From Deltaproteobacteria bacterium (GTDB taxonomy: Bacteria > Desulfobacterota > Syntrophobacteria > BM002), in contig JAFDGZ010000009.1 of assembly GCA_019309045.1 (NCBI GenBank), positions 1 to 64,000 on the forward strand: 64,000 nucleotides of DNA. The letters are read 5' to 3'. Positions 44,518 to 54,013 of the stretch are shown one piece after another. Within the stretch, counting starts at the first letter, position 1. Every line of letters starts with the position of its first letter. The notes beneath the pieces were generated by a model, which was not told the origin of the DNA, did no database searches, and was given only the letters and a program-made list of their open reading frames with translations. The position numbers and the translations under genes were made by a program.

Positions 44518-45801
44518 TCAGCTTACCCAGTGTGGCCGCTCATCCATCCAGGTGCGGACGGTTTCGGGTAACCACTGCTCCAGTCCTTTGACGAGATAGA
44601 ATCGTGGCTGGAGCAGATCATCATCTGCAGCGAGCATCCCTTCTGCAAGTGCAGCTCTTGCCAGCGAAGTGTAGGGATAAATTCGAATGCCGCAGGTCAC
44701 CTTTATCAACTCGAGATTGAGAGAATCAGCGAAGACTAGACTTTCTTCGGCAGTCCGTCTCGTTTCTCCCGGATGACCCAGCAGGAGAAAACCCAGGCGA
44801 TAGATCCCGTACGCCCCGAGGATCCCTGAGATTGTGCGGACATCATCAAGCGTGAACCGCTTGTTCATGGCCCGCAGGATTCTTTCGCTGCCACTTTCAA
44901 AGCCTAGGGCAACCTCCTTGCACCCGGCTCGCGCCATCCACTTCACCAGCTCTTCATCCACCTTCCATGGATAGACGATTCCTCGCCAAGCAATGTCCAG
45001 CTCTGCCGCCGCCAACCTGCCGCAAAGGTCTGCAGCATAGGAGTAGGGCAGGTTGAAAGTATTGTCCACAAAATGGAAGCGTTTGAAGCCCGTGGCGACC
45101 AGTTCAGAGATTTCCTCGACCACCCTCTCTGGCGAGCGCTTCCGAATGATCTTGCCCTCTATAGTAGGTGTTGAACAATAGCTGCAGTTCAAAGGACAAC
45201 CCCGTCTGGTCTGCAAGGGCAGCCAGAAGTCCTGATCTTCAAGGTAGGAAGATGAAGCGGACCAGAGGTGATCCTGGGGAGAGGGGAGGGCATCCAGATC
45301 CTTGCAGTACCGCCTCTTCGTCTGCAGGACGCCGCCGGGAAGATAGAGTCCGGGAGTGCCGTTAACATCCTGTCCTCTTTGCAATTTTTCCACCAAGATG
45401 GGAAAGGCTATTTCTCCTTCTCCCTGAATTCCCATATCAGCACCCAGGTAGGCCAGGGCTTCCTGGGGGTAGATGCTATAGCCGGCACCGCCCAGCACGA
45501 TTGGGGCGTCAGTCAAGCTGCGGCATTTGTTGATGACTTCTCTTACCTGTTCCAGCAGAAATTGCGGGGCTGCCATGTTCTGGTCGTCAATGTTTCTCAC
45601 CGAGACGCCGACCACCTCTGGCTTGAAGTTTTCTGCGGCCTCCTCGAGGACTCCGTAGGTATACTCTTCGGGCATGAGGTCAACAAAGGCTACCTGGTGT
45701 CCAGCCAACCGTGTAGCCGCTGCCACGCAGGCCAGCCCTAGGGGTAAGATGGGCATGTTGATCTTTTCAGTATTTGCCGATATGAGGAGTACTCTCATCA
45801 T
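44518..45801 (-). CDS. B12-binding-type radical SAM protein
   Basis: A 427-aa protein with an N-terminal cobalamin-binding-like Rossmann domain (LLISANTEKINMPILPLGLACVAAA; VVGVSVRNIDDQN; LGGAGYSIYP) followed by a radical SAM core with TRRGCPLNCSYCSTP (CxxxCxxC) and ALGFESGSERILRAMNKRF. This layout is typical of methyltransferases and ring-forming enzymes such as those for hopanoids, lipids or antibiotics; the substrate here is unknown. The B12 domain lacks the His of the base-on motif. It converges with fadJ and is followed on the same strand by a TetR gene upstream. Confidence 0.82.
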   Translation of the reverse strand: MMRVLLISANTEKINMPILPLGLACVAAATRLAGHQVAFVDLMPEEYTYGVLEEAAENFKPEVVGVSVRNIDDQNMAAPQFLLEQVREVINKCRSLTDAPIVLGGAGYSIYPQEALAYLGADMGIQGEGEIAFPILVEKLQRGQDVNGTPGLYLPGGVLQTKRRYCKDLDALPSPQDHLWSASSSYLEDQDFWLPLQTRRGCPLNCSYCSTPTIEGKIIRKRSPERVVEEISELVATGFKRFHFVDNTFNLPYSYAADLCGRLAAAELDIAWRGIVYPWKVDEELVKWMARAGCKEVALGFESGSERILRAMNKRFTLDDVRTISGILGAYGIYRLGFLLLGHPGETRRTAEESLVFADSLNLELIKVTCGIRIYPYTSLARAALAEGMLAADDDLLQPRFYLVKGLEQWLPETVRTWMDERPHWVS

Positions 45802-45828
45802 ACCTCGCTTGGCGTAATCAGTCTTTGA

Positions 45829-46461
45829 TTAGTCCGGATATTTCCCAACCGCCTTGATCCCCGCGAGAGAAAATCGACTGACGTGGTCGGCAAAACGCTT
45901 GATCAAATCAGTAGAAAGGGGCTGACCTAGTAAATACTCCAGATCGCTGCGCCTGATGGTATGAAGGGTGCGGCACTGATTGATAATACTCATTTCGCAG
46001 AACAACACCATTTCATCACTCACTTTAGTCCCCATAATCTTGCGGATGATCCCCAGCAGTACCCGTCGCCGAGGTTCGATCAGCTCGTGCCAAATGTCCT
46101 GTATTAGTCCGGTGGGATTGGCCAATTCCATAAGATATAGGCGAGTGAACTCCCCCTCAGCGCTCTGGTCTGTGAAGTATTGTATGAGGGAATGAATGTA
46201 GATTCGCAGTTGCTCCTCTGGAGAAGAGCTACCAGAATCAGGCAATACAGGTCCGCCGCTCTTTTTAAAGGCATGAATCCAGGCCTGGCTGTACAGAGCA
46301 GCCTTGTCGCCAAAGTGATAGTTGACGGCAGCCACGTTGGCCCCGGCCTGCCGGCAGATGTCGGCCACCCTGGCGCCCTGGTAGCCCTTTTCAGCAAACA
46401 CCTGACAGCCGGCCTCCAGAAGTCGCTTGCGTGTTTCCTTGCCATCCTCTCGTACGGCCAT
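45829..46461 (-). CDS. TetR-family regulator divergent from RND efflux operon (CecR/AcrR-like)
   Basis: A 210-aa TetR protein. Helix-turn-helix: RLLEAGCQVFAEKGYQGARVADICRQAGANVAAVNYHFGDKAALY. The C-terminal domain (FADHVSRFSLAGIKAV) resembles the CecR type that controls efflux genes. The ATG at 46461 (MAVREDGKE) follows AAGGAGA. It is read divergently from the RND operon, with an inverted repeat between them, so it is probably an autoregulated repressor of that pump. Confidence 0.9.
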   Translation of the reverse strand: MAVREDGKETRKRLLEAGCQVFAEKGYQGARVADICRQAGANVAAVNYHFGDKAALYSQAWIHAFKKSGGPVLPDSGSSSPEEQLRIYIHSLIQYFTDQSAEGEFTRLYLMELANPTGLIQDIWHELIEPRRRVLLGIIRKIMGTKVSDEMVLFCEMSIINQCRTLHTIRRSDLEYLLGQPLSTDLIKRFADHVSRFSLAGIKAVGKYPD

Positions 46462-46533
46462 AAAGGATCTCCTTGTCGCATTGTTCAGAGATGCCGGTCT
46501 CAAGAAAATAAAATGATAATTTCAAATCCTTGC

Positions 46534-46562
46534 TTGACATTAATGGGGAAAACCTTTAGATT
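46534..46562 (+). promoter_or_regulatory. Candidate promoter of the RND efflux operon
   Basis: TTGACA (46534-46539), 17-base spacer, TAGATT (46557-46562), about 90 bases before the adaptor gene. The -35 is perfect and the -10 matches four of six bases. The operator-like repeat at 46590-46606 lies just downstream, within the early transcribed region. Confidence 0.5.
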
Positions 46563-46576
46563 CGCAGTTAATTTAT

Positions 46577-46604
46577 ATTTTAAATATCCATTTGAAATTG
46601 TCAA
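46577..46604 (-). promoter_or_regulatory. Promoter of the divergent tetR gene
   Basis: On the minus strand TTGACA (46604-46599), 16-base spacer, TAAAAT (46582-46577). Both boxes are near consensus. The -35 box lies inside the inverted repeat 46590-46606, so a bound repressor would block it. Confidence 0.55.
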
Positions 46605-46606
46605 AT
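46590..46606. promoter_or_regulatory. Operator-like inverted repeat for the efflux TetR regulator
   Basis: ATTTGA-AATTG-TCAAAT is a perfect six-base inverted repeat with a five-base spacer (17 bases in all), typical in size for a TetR dimer site. It covers the -35 of the tetR promoter and lies downstream of the RND promoter, so one site could control both directions. Confidence 0.6.
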
Positions 46607-46654
46607 AAATTTCGTCCTTGCATCTGAATTAAATTCACAGGAGTCGAATAAGAA

Positions 46655-47887
46655 ATGAAATACTATGTTCGCTCAATGTGCACGCCGTCGACTTTCGCGG
46701 CAGGGGTTGCCTGTTGGAGATATCTGTATCATAGGGTGGCGAAAAGCGGCCGCCTCAAAGTATATGTGTTGCTACTGCTGGTTATTTTTTTGTCGACGAT
46801 CTTTTCGAGTGGTCTTGCCGCTGCACCTCCAGGTCCAGGAGGTGGACCACCGCCGTTGGTGAGGATTGTTCGCGTCACGCTGCAAGATGTCAACCCTCCG
46901 GCGGAATATGTAGGACATGTGGAGGCTATCCAGGCGGTGGACCTGCGAGCGCGGGTGGAGGGTTTTCTGGAACAAGTCAACTTCAGAGAAGGCGATTTCG
47001 TCCACGCCGGAGGTCTCCTTTACCTTATCGAACAGGCGCCTTACCAAGCCAGGGTTGCCGCCGACAAGGCCAGGGTGGCCCAGGCTGAAGCAGAGCTCGA
47101 CCGGGCCTCCCGGCATCTGAAGCGGTTGCGGGCGGCGCGACCAGAAAGCATCCGGGCAACCGACATGGACGACGCCGTGGCCGCTGAGCTCCGGGCGCAG
47201 GCACAGCTTGCCGAAGCCCGGGCCACATTGACTCGTTCTCTGCTGGACCTCGGCTACACTACCATCAAGGCACCCATCAGCGGCCGTCTCGGCCGTACTG
47301 CTTACACCAGGGGCAATCTGGTGAATCAGGCTTCTGGACCACTGGCCCGAATTGTCCAGATGGATCCCATCCGGGTGGTCTATTCCGTCAGCGAAAATGA
47401 AGTGGCAGCCATCCAAATGGCCCTTAAAGATTCTTCCCCGCGTAGCAAGAAACCAATTCTGGTGCCCCGCATCAGACTGCCGAACGGCGAATTATATGAG
47501 CCTCCTGGGCGCCTGGACTTCGTGGACAACGAGGTAGATAAAGGCACTGGAACCATAGCTGTGTGGGCGGTATTCGAGAATCATGACAATTTACTGCTGC
47601 CAGGACAATACGTTACCGTTCTGGTCAGCCGGAGCAAACCACGAATGCTGCCAGTGGTACCACAGTCTGCCATACAGGAAGATCGTCAAGGACGCTACGT
47701 GCTGGTTGTAGATGGCAGCAACCGGGTGCTCCAGCGTCGGGTCAAGACCGGGCCTGTTGTCGGCGCCATGTGGGCCATCGAATCAGGCCTGGCGCCTGAA
47801 GACAAGGTCATCGTCCAGGGAGTGCAGAAGGTCCGTCCCGGCCAGATAGTGAAAACTACAATCACTGGCAAAGGACAGGAGAGGTAA
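46655..47887 (+). CDS. RND efflux periplasmic adaptor (membrane fusion protein)
   Basis: A 410-aa adaptor of the AcrA/MexA type. A long N-terminal stretch with a hydrophobic segment (VYVLLLLVIFLSTIF) acts as signal or anchor. Then come the beta-barrel/lipoyl segments (EYVGHVEAIQAVDLRARVEGFLEQVNF, LYLIEQAPYQA), a coiled-coil hairpin and SPISGRLGRTAY-like lipoyl return (APISGRLGRTAYTRGNLV). RBS AGGAG at the start. It overlaps nothing, and the pump gene follows after three bases. Confidence 0.92.
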   Translation: MKYYVRSMCTPSTFAAGVACWRYLYHRVAKSGRLKVYVLLLLVIFLSTIFSSGLAAAPPGPGGGPPPLVRIVRVTLQDVNPPAEYVGHVEAIQAVDLRARVEGFLEQVNFREGDFVHAGGLLYLIEQAPYQARVAADKARVAQAEAELDRASRHLKRLRAARPESIRATDMDDAVAAELRAQAQLAEARATLTRSLLDLGYTTIKAPISGRLGRTAYTRGNLVNQASGPLARIVQMDPIRVVYSVSENEVAAIQMALKDSSPRSKKPILVPRIRLPNGELYEPPGRLDFVDNEVDKGTGTIAVWAVFENHDNLLLPGQYVTVLVSRSKPRMLPVVPQSAIQEDRQGRYVLVVDGSNRVLQRRVKTGPVVGAMWAIESGLAPEDKVIVQGVQKVRPGQIVKTTITGKGQER

Positions 47888-47890
47888 TAC

Positions 47891-50800
47891 ATGTTTTCAC
47901 AGATCTTTATAGAGCGGCCACGTTTGGCCATGGTGGTCTCGATCATCATCACCCTGGCCGGCCTGATCGCCCTGTTCAACATTCCCGTGGCCCAGTATCC
48001 AGAGATCACCCCGCCGGTAATTCGGGTGACGGCAATCTATCCGGGGGCCAATGCCCAGGTGGTGGCGGACACTGTAGCCGCACCCATTGAGAAAGAGGTG
48101 AACGGCGTCGACAATATGCTTTATATGTCCTCCACCGCTTCCAACGACGGCCGATATGAGCTGAGCGTCACTTTCGCGGTGGGTACAGATCCTGACATTG
48201 ACCAGGTCAATCTGCAGAACAGGGTACAGTTGGCAACTTCCAAATTACCCAAGGAGGTGGTTGATCAGGGGATAGATGTCCGCAAACGTTCTGCCAGCAT
48301 GATGGCAGTGGTCTGTTTTTACTCGCCCAAGAGCAGTCGGGACAGACTTTTCTTGAGCAATTACGTGAGCAAAAACATCAAGGACACTCTGGTGCGTTTG
48401 AAGGGCGTCAGCGATGCCTTTATTTTCGGAGAATTGGAATACAGCATGCGGATCTGGATGGACCCGGACCGTTTGACCGCGCTGGGCCTCACCGCTGATG
48501 ATGTTACCACCGCCATCCGGCAGCAGAATATCCAGGCGGCTGTTGGATCTGTGGGCTCAGAGCCGGTGGCGGACAGCCAGCAGGTCCAGTACACTTTACG
48601 GACAAGGGGACGTCTTGAGGATGTGCGAGATTTCGAAAATATTGTGGTGCGTACCAATGCTCGAGGGGGCCTATTGCGCCTCGGCGATATTGCCAGGGTG
48701 GAGTTGGGGGCAAGAACCTATGGCCACCGCTCCATCCTCAATGGCGGTCCCACTGTGGCGTTGGCACTCTACCGATCCCCGGGAGCCAATGCTCTGGACA
48801 CCATGAAGGAAGTGAGAAGCGAGCTCGATCGTCTGGCACAACGACAGCCAAGTGATGTGGAATATCGGATCATACTCGACACTACCAAGTATGTCTCCGC
48901 CGCCATCCACGAGATAGAATTTACACTGGTTTTGACCTTTGTGCTGGTGGTGGCGGTGATATTCATTTTCTTGCAGGACTGGCGGGCCAGCCTGATACCG
49001 ACTGTAACTGTACCGGTTTCACTGATAGGCACCTTCGGAGTGTTGCTGGCCCTGGGCTACAACGCCAACACCGTTTCCCTGTTCGCCCTGATCATGGCCA
49101 TCGGCCTGGTAGTGGACGACGCCATCGTGGTGGTGGAGAACGTCCATCGGGTCATGCAGGAGGAAGATCTAGATGCCAAGGCGGCGGCTATCAAGGCTAT
49201 GGGCCAGGTGATCGGACCCATTATCGCTACTACCCTTGTATTGCTGGCTGTCTTTGTGCCGGTGGGATTCATGCCCGGCATCAGCGGCCAACTCTACAGG
49301 CAGTTTGCCGTGACCATCTGCACCTCGGTGGTCATTTCAGCCATAAATGCTCTGACCCTGAGTCCTGCGCTCTGTGCTACCTTGCTGAGGCCGCCCCGGG
49401 CCATTCGGCGAGGACCACTGGCATGGTTCAACCGCGCACTTGCCGCTTCGCGCAGGGGATATGTGACAGGGACCAGCTGGCTGATCAGGAGACTGCTGGT
49501 CGTGCTGCTGCTTCTGACTGGCATCTTCGCTAGCAGCTATTTTCTGTTCACAAGCCGTCCCACCAGTTTTCTGCCCAAAGAGGACCAGGGATACTTCTTT
49601 GTGAACGTTCAACTGCCGGAGGCCGCTTCACTTGCCCGCACCAGCGAGGTTTTGCAGCTGGTCACCAGAGAACTCCAGAGCATCAAAGGAGTTGATAATG
49701 TCATTGGCGTAAGCGGCTTCAGCCTGCTGAGCGGCAATGCCGACAATGTGGGGTTTGGCATCGGCATTCTTGCCCCCTGGGATAAACGCACTCGGCCCGA
49801 CTTGCAGCTTGGTGCCATCATGGGGCAGGCACAGAGAAAAGTGGCTGCCATATTCTCGGCCAACATATTTGCCTTCACTCCTCCAGCGATCCTGGGCCTC
49901 GGCACAACAGGCGGCTTTGACTTCCGACTGCAAGCTCTGGAGGATCAGAGCCCAATGGAAATTGCCGCCACAACCCGGGCACTGGTCATTGCTGCCAATC
50001 AGGATCCGGTACTCATGGGGGTTTTCAGCACCTATACGGCAAATACCCCTCAGCTTTTCGTCAATCTTGACCGCACCAGAGCTGAATATCTCAAAGTTCC
50101 AGTCAGCAGGGTCTTCTCCACCCTGCAGGCCCAGCTTGGCTCGCGGTATGTGAATGACTTTAATCTCTATAAGCGTGTCTATCAGGTCAAGGTGCAGGCC
50201 GATGCGCTGCACCGTGATTCTGAAGAAGACATAGCTCTTCTCTATGTACGCAGCAACGACGGCAACATGGTGCCTATGAGGAGCCTGCTCTCTCTGTCGA
50301 CTGTGCTGGCCCCCCAGATTGTAAAGCGCTATAACCAGTTCGCCAGTGTCCAGATCAATGGCAATGCTGCCCCTGGCTTCAGTTCGGGGAATGCCATGGC
50401 AGCCATGGAGCGGTTGGCTGCAAAGACCTTACCACAAGGATACGGCTATGACTGGTCCTCCATGTCCTTTCAGGAGCGCAAGGCGGGAGGGAAAGTCTCG
50501 TTCCTTTTCGGTCTGGCTTTGCTTTTTGGTTACCTTTTCCTGGTGGGGCAATATGAGAGCTGGACCATCCCTCTACCCATCATTGTCTATATCCCGGTTG
50601 CTACCCTGGGGGCTCTTATCGGGTTGTGGGTTGCAGGGCTGAGCCTCAGCATCTACGCCCAGATCGGTCTGGTGCTGCTGGTGGGCCTGGCCAGCAAAAA
50701 TGCGATCCTTATAGTGGAGTTTTCCAGGGACCGCCGTCAAGAAGGTCTGTCCGTAGAAAAGGCTGCGGTGGAAGGGGCACGGATTCGTTTCCGACCTGTG

Positions 50801-51025
50801 TTGATGACAGCCTTTACCTTCATTCTGGGGGTGACGCCAATGCTTATTGCTACTGGTGCCGGTGCCAATAGTCGCCGGCACATCGGCACCACAGTATTTT
50901 CTGGCATGCTGATGGCCACCTTGGTCGGTATTTTCCTCATACCACCGCTATACTTCGCCTTTCAATCATTTCGTGAAAAAGGACACGCCTGGCGTATACG
51001 GCGCCGCAAGGAAGCAGCAAACTGA
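47891..51025 (+). CDS. RND multidrug efflux pump (HAE1/AcrB family)
   Basis: A 1044-aa inner-membrane proton-driven exporter. The N-terminus FIERPRLAMVVSIIITLAG, proton-relay motif GLVVDDAIVVVENV in TM4, and the pore/docking parts are of usual length for HAE1 pumps. Second-half motif LVGLASKNAILIVEF is present. It exports hydrophobic compounds from the inner membrane and periplasm across the outer membrane, together with the adaptor and the outer membrane factor on both sides. Substrates cannot be judged. Confidence 0.96.
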   Translation: MFSQIFIERPRLAMVVSIIITLAGLIALFNIPVAQYPEITPPVIRVTAIYPGANAQVVADTVAAPIEKEVNGVDNMLYMSSTASNDGRYELSVTFAVGTDPDIDQVNLQNRVQLATSKLPKEVVDQGIDVRKRSASMMAVVCFYSPKSSRDRLFLSNYVSKNIKDTLVRLKGVSDAFIFGELEYSMRIWMDPDRLTALGLTADDVTTAIRQQNIQAAVGSVGSEPVADSQQVQYTLRTRGRLEDVRDFENIVVRTNARGGLLRLGDIARVELGARTYGHRSILNGGPTVALALYRSPGANALDTMKEVRSELDRLAQRQPSDVEYRIILDTTKYVSAAIHEIEFTLVLTFVLVVAVIFIFLQDWRASLIPTVTVPVSLIGTFGVLLALGYNANTVSLFALIMAIGLVVDDAIVVVENVHRVMQEEDLDAKAAAIKAMGQVIGPIIATTLVLLAVFVPVGFMPGISGQLYRQFAVTICTSVVISAINALTLSPALCATLLRPPRAIRRGPLAWFNRALAASRRGYVTGTSWLIRRLLVVLLLLTGIFASSYFLFTSRPTSFLPKEDQGYFFVNVQLPEAASLARTSEVLQLVTRELQSIKGVDNVIGVSGFSLLSGNADNVGFGIGILAPWDKRTRPDLQLGAIMGQAQRKVAAIFSANIFAFTPPAILGLGTTGGFDFRLQALEDQSPMEIAATTRALVIAANQDPVLMGVFSTYTANTPQLFVNLDRTRAEYLKVPVSRVFSTLQAQLGSRYVNDFNLYKRVYQVKVQADALHRDSEEDIALLYVRSNDGNMVPMRSLLSLSTVLAPQIVKRYNQFASVQINGNAAPGFSSGNAMAAMERLAAKTLPQGYGYDWSSMSFQERKAGGKVSFLFGLALLFGYLFLVGQYESWTIPLPIIVYIPVATLGALIGLWVAGLSLSIYAQIGLVLLVGLASKNAILIVEFSRDRRQEGLSVEKAAVEGARIRFRPVLMTAFTFILGVTPMLIATGAGANSRRHIGTTVFSGMLMATLVGIFLIPPLYFAFQSFREKGHAWRIRRRKEAAN

Positions 51026-51069
51026 GGTTTCCCGTTCAGATATTGATGATGTTCCAGAGCGAGACAACT

Positions 51070-52647
51070 ATGAAAACGATCAACTTCATCGGGAAAGGTC
51101 GTGCACAGAATAGGTGGTGCTGTCTACGGGCCATTTTGCTGGGCACACTGATGGTTGTGACTCTACCTGGATGCGCGGCGGTCGGCCCCGATTATGTTCC
51201 TGTGGAGCCTGAGGCACCGGCAAAATGGCATGCCGAACTCCAGGGTGGTTTGACGGCCGAACAGCTGAATCCCCAAACTCTGGCGCATTGGTGGACGACT
51301 CTCCATGATCCGCAGCTTTCCAGCCTTGAGAAACGCGCTGTCGAGGGCAATCTTGATCTGAAAGAGGCAAGGGCCCGAATCAGGGAAGCCCGCGCCCTCC
51401 GCGGCATCAGCAAGGCTAATCTTTTCCCTACTGTGGACGCAGTCGGCTCCATCACAGATCACCGCAACAGTGAAAATAGTGGACCGGGAACGGGGCAACG
51501 CAGGAGCGAAAGCAACGGCACAGGAACGGACCGGGCCGGCAGCAAAAGTGCCCCAGGGCTTGAGAACAAACTCTATTCCGCCGGCTTTGACGCCAGCTGG
51601 GAATTGGATGTATTTGGCGGCGTTCGTCGGTCGGTGGAAGCGGCCGAAGCGAACCTGCAAGCCGCCCAAGAGGATCTGCACGACGTCCTGGTCAGCCTGC
51701 TGGCTGAAGTGGCCCTGAACTATGTGGAGGTGAGAGCATTCCAGGCTCGCTTGGCGGTGACCGAAGCCAATACCAAGACTCAGCAAGAAAGCTATGATCT
51801 CAATAAGTCGCGCTACCAGGCAGGGCTTATCGACGAACTTGCCGTGCAAGAATCTCTCCGAATTCTAGAGGCATCGCGTTCGCAAATACCGGCGCTGGAG
51901 ACGGGGCTGGAAGCGGCCAAAAATCGATTGGCGGTGCTGCTGGGGGAGCAGCCCGGCACACTTCATCGAGAACTGGCCGCAAAACGACCTATCCCGGTAT
52001 TGCCGCCAACTGTGGTTGTCGGAATTCCAGCTGACACCCTGCGCCACCGGCCCGACATCCGGAGAGCCGAACGGTTGGTGGCGGCCAGGACCGCTGAAAT
52101 CGGGGTGGCCACCGCGGATCTCTATCCAAGATTCCGCCTCTTCGGCACCATCGGACTCGAGTCCATATCCAGCGACGATTTTTTTGAATACGGCAGCCGG
52201 ACCTGGACCTTCGGGCCAGCCGTCTCCTGGAACGTCTTTGATGCCGGCGCCATCCGCCAGAACATCAAAGTGCATACCGCCCGCCAGGAGCAGGCCCTGA
52301 TTCAATACGAAGCCACGGTCCTCAGGGCCCAGGAGGAAATAGAAAACGTGCTGGTAGCCTATGCCAAGGAACAGCATCGAAGAGAGTCCCTCGTCAGGGC
52401 TGCGACTGCAGCTAAGCGGGCCGCTCTGCTGGCCCAGGACCAGTACCAGGCTGGTCTAGTGGATTTCAATAATGTGCTGGACGCCCAGCGCTCGCTCCTC
52501 ATCTTGCAGGATCAACTGGCCCAGAGCGACGCTGCTGTGACTGCAAACCTCGTACGTCTCTACAAGGCCCTCGGCGGCGGTTGGAAATCTCTGAAGCCGT
52601 CTGCCGATAAATCGACAGAATTTGTGAAAGATAGCATGGCTCCATGA
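51070..52647 (+). CDS. Outer membrane efflux lipoprotein (NodT/OprM family)
   Basis: A 525-aa outer membrane factor. The signal peptide ends in a lipobox (LMVVTLPGCAAVGPDY), so it is lipid-anchored. Two repeated coiled-coil TolC segments follow, with DASWELDVFGGVRRSVEAA, LRHRPDIRRAERLVAA and GPAVSWNVFDAGAIRQN, hallmarks of NodT-type proteins. A low-complexity Ser/Gly/Glu insertion lies around residues 135-170. ATG 51070 (MKTINF) is preferred over one nine codons earlier. Third gene of the efflux operon, 44 bases after the pump. Confidence 0.93.
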   Translation: MKTINFIGKGRAQNRWCCLRAILLGTLMVVTLPGCAAVGPDYVPVEPEAPAKWHAELQGGLTAEQLNPQTLAHWWTTLHDPQLSSLEKRAVEGNLDLKEARARIREARALRGISKANLFPTVDAVGSITDHRNSENSGPGTGQRRSESNGTGTDRAGSKSAPGLENKLYSAGFDASWELDVFGGVRRSVEAAEANLQAAQEDLHDVLVSLLAEVALNYVEVRAFQARLAVTEANTKTQQESYDLNKSRYQAGLIDELAVQESLRILEASRSQIPALETGLEAAKNRLAVLLGEQPGTLHRELAAKRPIPVLPPTVVVGIPADTLRHRPDIRRAERLVAARTAEIGVATADLYPRFRLFGTIGLESISSDDFFEYGSRTWTFGPAVSWNVFDAGAIRQNIKVHTARQEQALIQYEATVLRAQEEIENVLVAYAKEQHRRESLVRAATAAKRAALLAQDQYQAGLVDFNNVLDAQRSLLILQDQLAQSDAAVTANLVRLYKALGGGWKSLKPSADKSTEFVKDSMAP

Positions 52648-52741
52648 AGTTCAGAGCCCTTGGATTCGTGATAAAGGAGAGCTGAAAGACCACATGCCGC
52701 CCCGGGTATCCCGGCAGGATCAGCAAAGGGGGAAAATAGCC

Positions 52742-54013
52742 ATGGAAGAGATTGACAGGCGGCTGGAGCAAGTCCACCGTCTTATGAAAGTGTTGCAAGC
52801 AAAGCGGGAAGATCTCATCTCTATTGCCATCAAGGACACCGGTTTTACTCGGCGTGAATGCAACATGGAAGTTGACACCGTACTCAGCCGCCTGCGGGGC
52901 TTTGATGACATGGCAGACGTGTTTGCGGACCGGCAGCCCCTTTGTGGACCGGAGGAGGAGGTGGCCCTGGTGCTGCCATATAACGGCAGCGCCTGGCTCA
53001 ACACCGCCATTGTTTCTATCTACCTGGTGGGCAATCGGCTGCGTGTCAAGTTCGCTTCCAGGGATTCCGAGATCGCCCGGTTTACCGAATCTCTCTATCA
53101 GCCCATCTTTGGCGATGTCATCCAGTTCGACTACGCTGAGGGCAGAACCTTTTTGCAAAGGGCTATTACCGCCCCAAATATTCCGGCAATCTGCCTATTT
53201 GGCTCCGATGTCCACGCCTGGCAGTATCTGCAGCAGGTGAAATCCTATGGCAAGAAATTCGTCTTCGAAGGACCAGGTAAAGATCCCTTCATTGTCCTTG
53301 CCGGTGCAGACCTGGACGCTGCCGCCAGGGAGCTGGCCCTGTCAAAGTACCTCTATGCCGGGCAGACCTGCACGGCTCCTGAGCGAGTCTACCTGGAGCA
53401 GTCCATCCATGATGAATTCTTGGAGATGTTTCTCCATTACAGCCGTACCATAAAACTGGGAGACCCCGCAGATCCCGCTACTCAGATGGGACCGGTGGCG
53501 AGTGAAAGGGCGATCACCGCCATCAAGGCTCAATTGCAGGATGCGGTGGCTCGGGGGGCTAGAATCGCTCTGGGCGGCAAGATTGAAGGCAATCTTGTCT
53601 ATCCCACTGTGGTGGTGGGTGCAACTCAGGAGATGCTGGGCATGCAGGAGGAGACCTTTGGCCCGGTTTCATTCATCAGTTCTTTTGACACAGTAGAGCA
53701 AGCCTTGCAGTTGGCCCGGGACAACCGCTACGGCCTGCGGGCTGCTGTCTACGGCGGTGGCGAAGCAAGGCCTCTGGCAGATGAACTTGTGGGCGAGCCT
53801 TATTGTCATCCGGTGGAGGAGATAACCTTCGGCCTCTTTGGCACTGTGGCCGTCAATCAGCCTCGCTCGGAGTCATGGGTAGGGGCGTTTGTTTCCAAGG
53901 CGGTTGGCGGCTATGGGCTTTCGGGCTGGATTTGGGAGACGGCATCCGGTGAGTTCATCCTGAAACAGGGCCCCAAGCTGCTCAGCCTGGAGACCTCAGA
54001 GGCAGTCAAATGA
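52742..54013 (+). CDS. Short aldehyde dehydrogenase family protein
   Basis: A 423-aa member of the aldehyde dehydrogenase superfamily, about 60 residues shorter than usual at the N-terminus. KFVFEGPGKDPFIV holds the Glu-region, YAGQTCTAPERVY the nucleophilic Cys, and MQEETFGPVSFI the C-terminal signature. The usual N-terminal cofactor-binding part is reduced, and FGSDVHAWQYLQQ replaces the common FTGS motif. ATG 52742 (MEEIDRR) follows a purine-rich stretch. It is 94 bases after the efflux operon and may be co-transcribed. The substrate is unknown. Confidence 0.82.
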   Translation: MEEIDRRLEQVHRLMKVLQAKREDLISIAIKDTGFTRRECNMEVDTVLSRLRGFDDMADVFADRQPLCGPEEEVALVLPYNGSAWLNTAIVSIYLVGNRLRVKFASRDSEIARFTESLYQPIFGDVIQFDYAEGRTFLQRAITAPNIPAICLFGSDVHAWQYLQQVKSYGKKFVFEGPGKDPFIVLAGADLDAAARELALSKYLYAGQTCTAPERVYLEQSIHDEFLEMFLHYSRTIKLGDPADPATQMGPVASERAITAIKAQLQDAVARGARIALGGKIEGNLVYPTVVVGATQEMLGMQEETFGPVSFISSFDTVEQALQLARDNRYGLRAAVYGGGEARPLADELVGEPYCHPVEEITFGLFGTVAVNQPRSESWVGAFVSKAVGGYGLSGWIWETASGEFILKQGPKLLSLETSEAVK

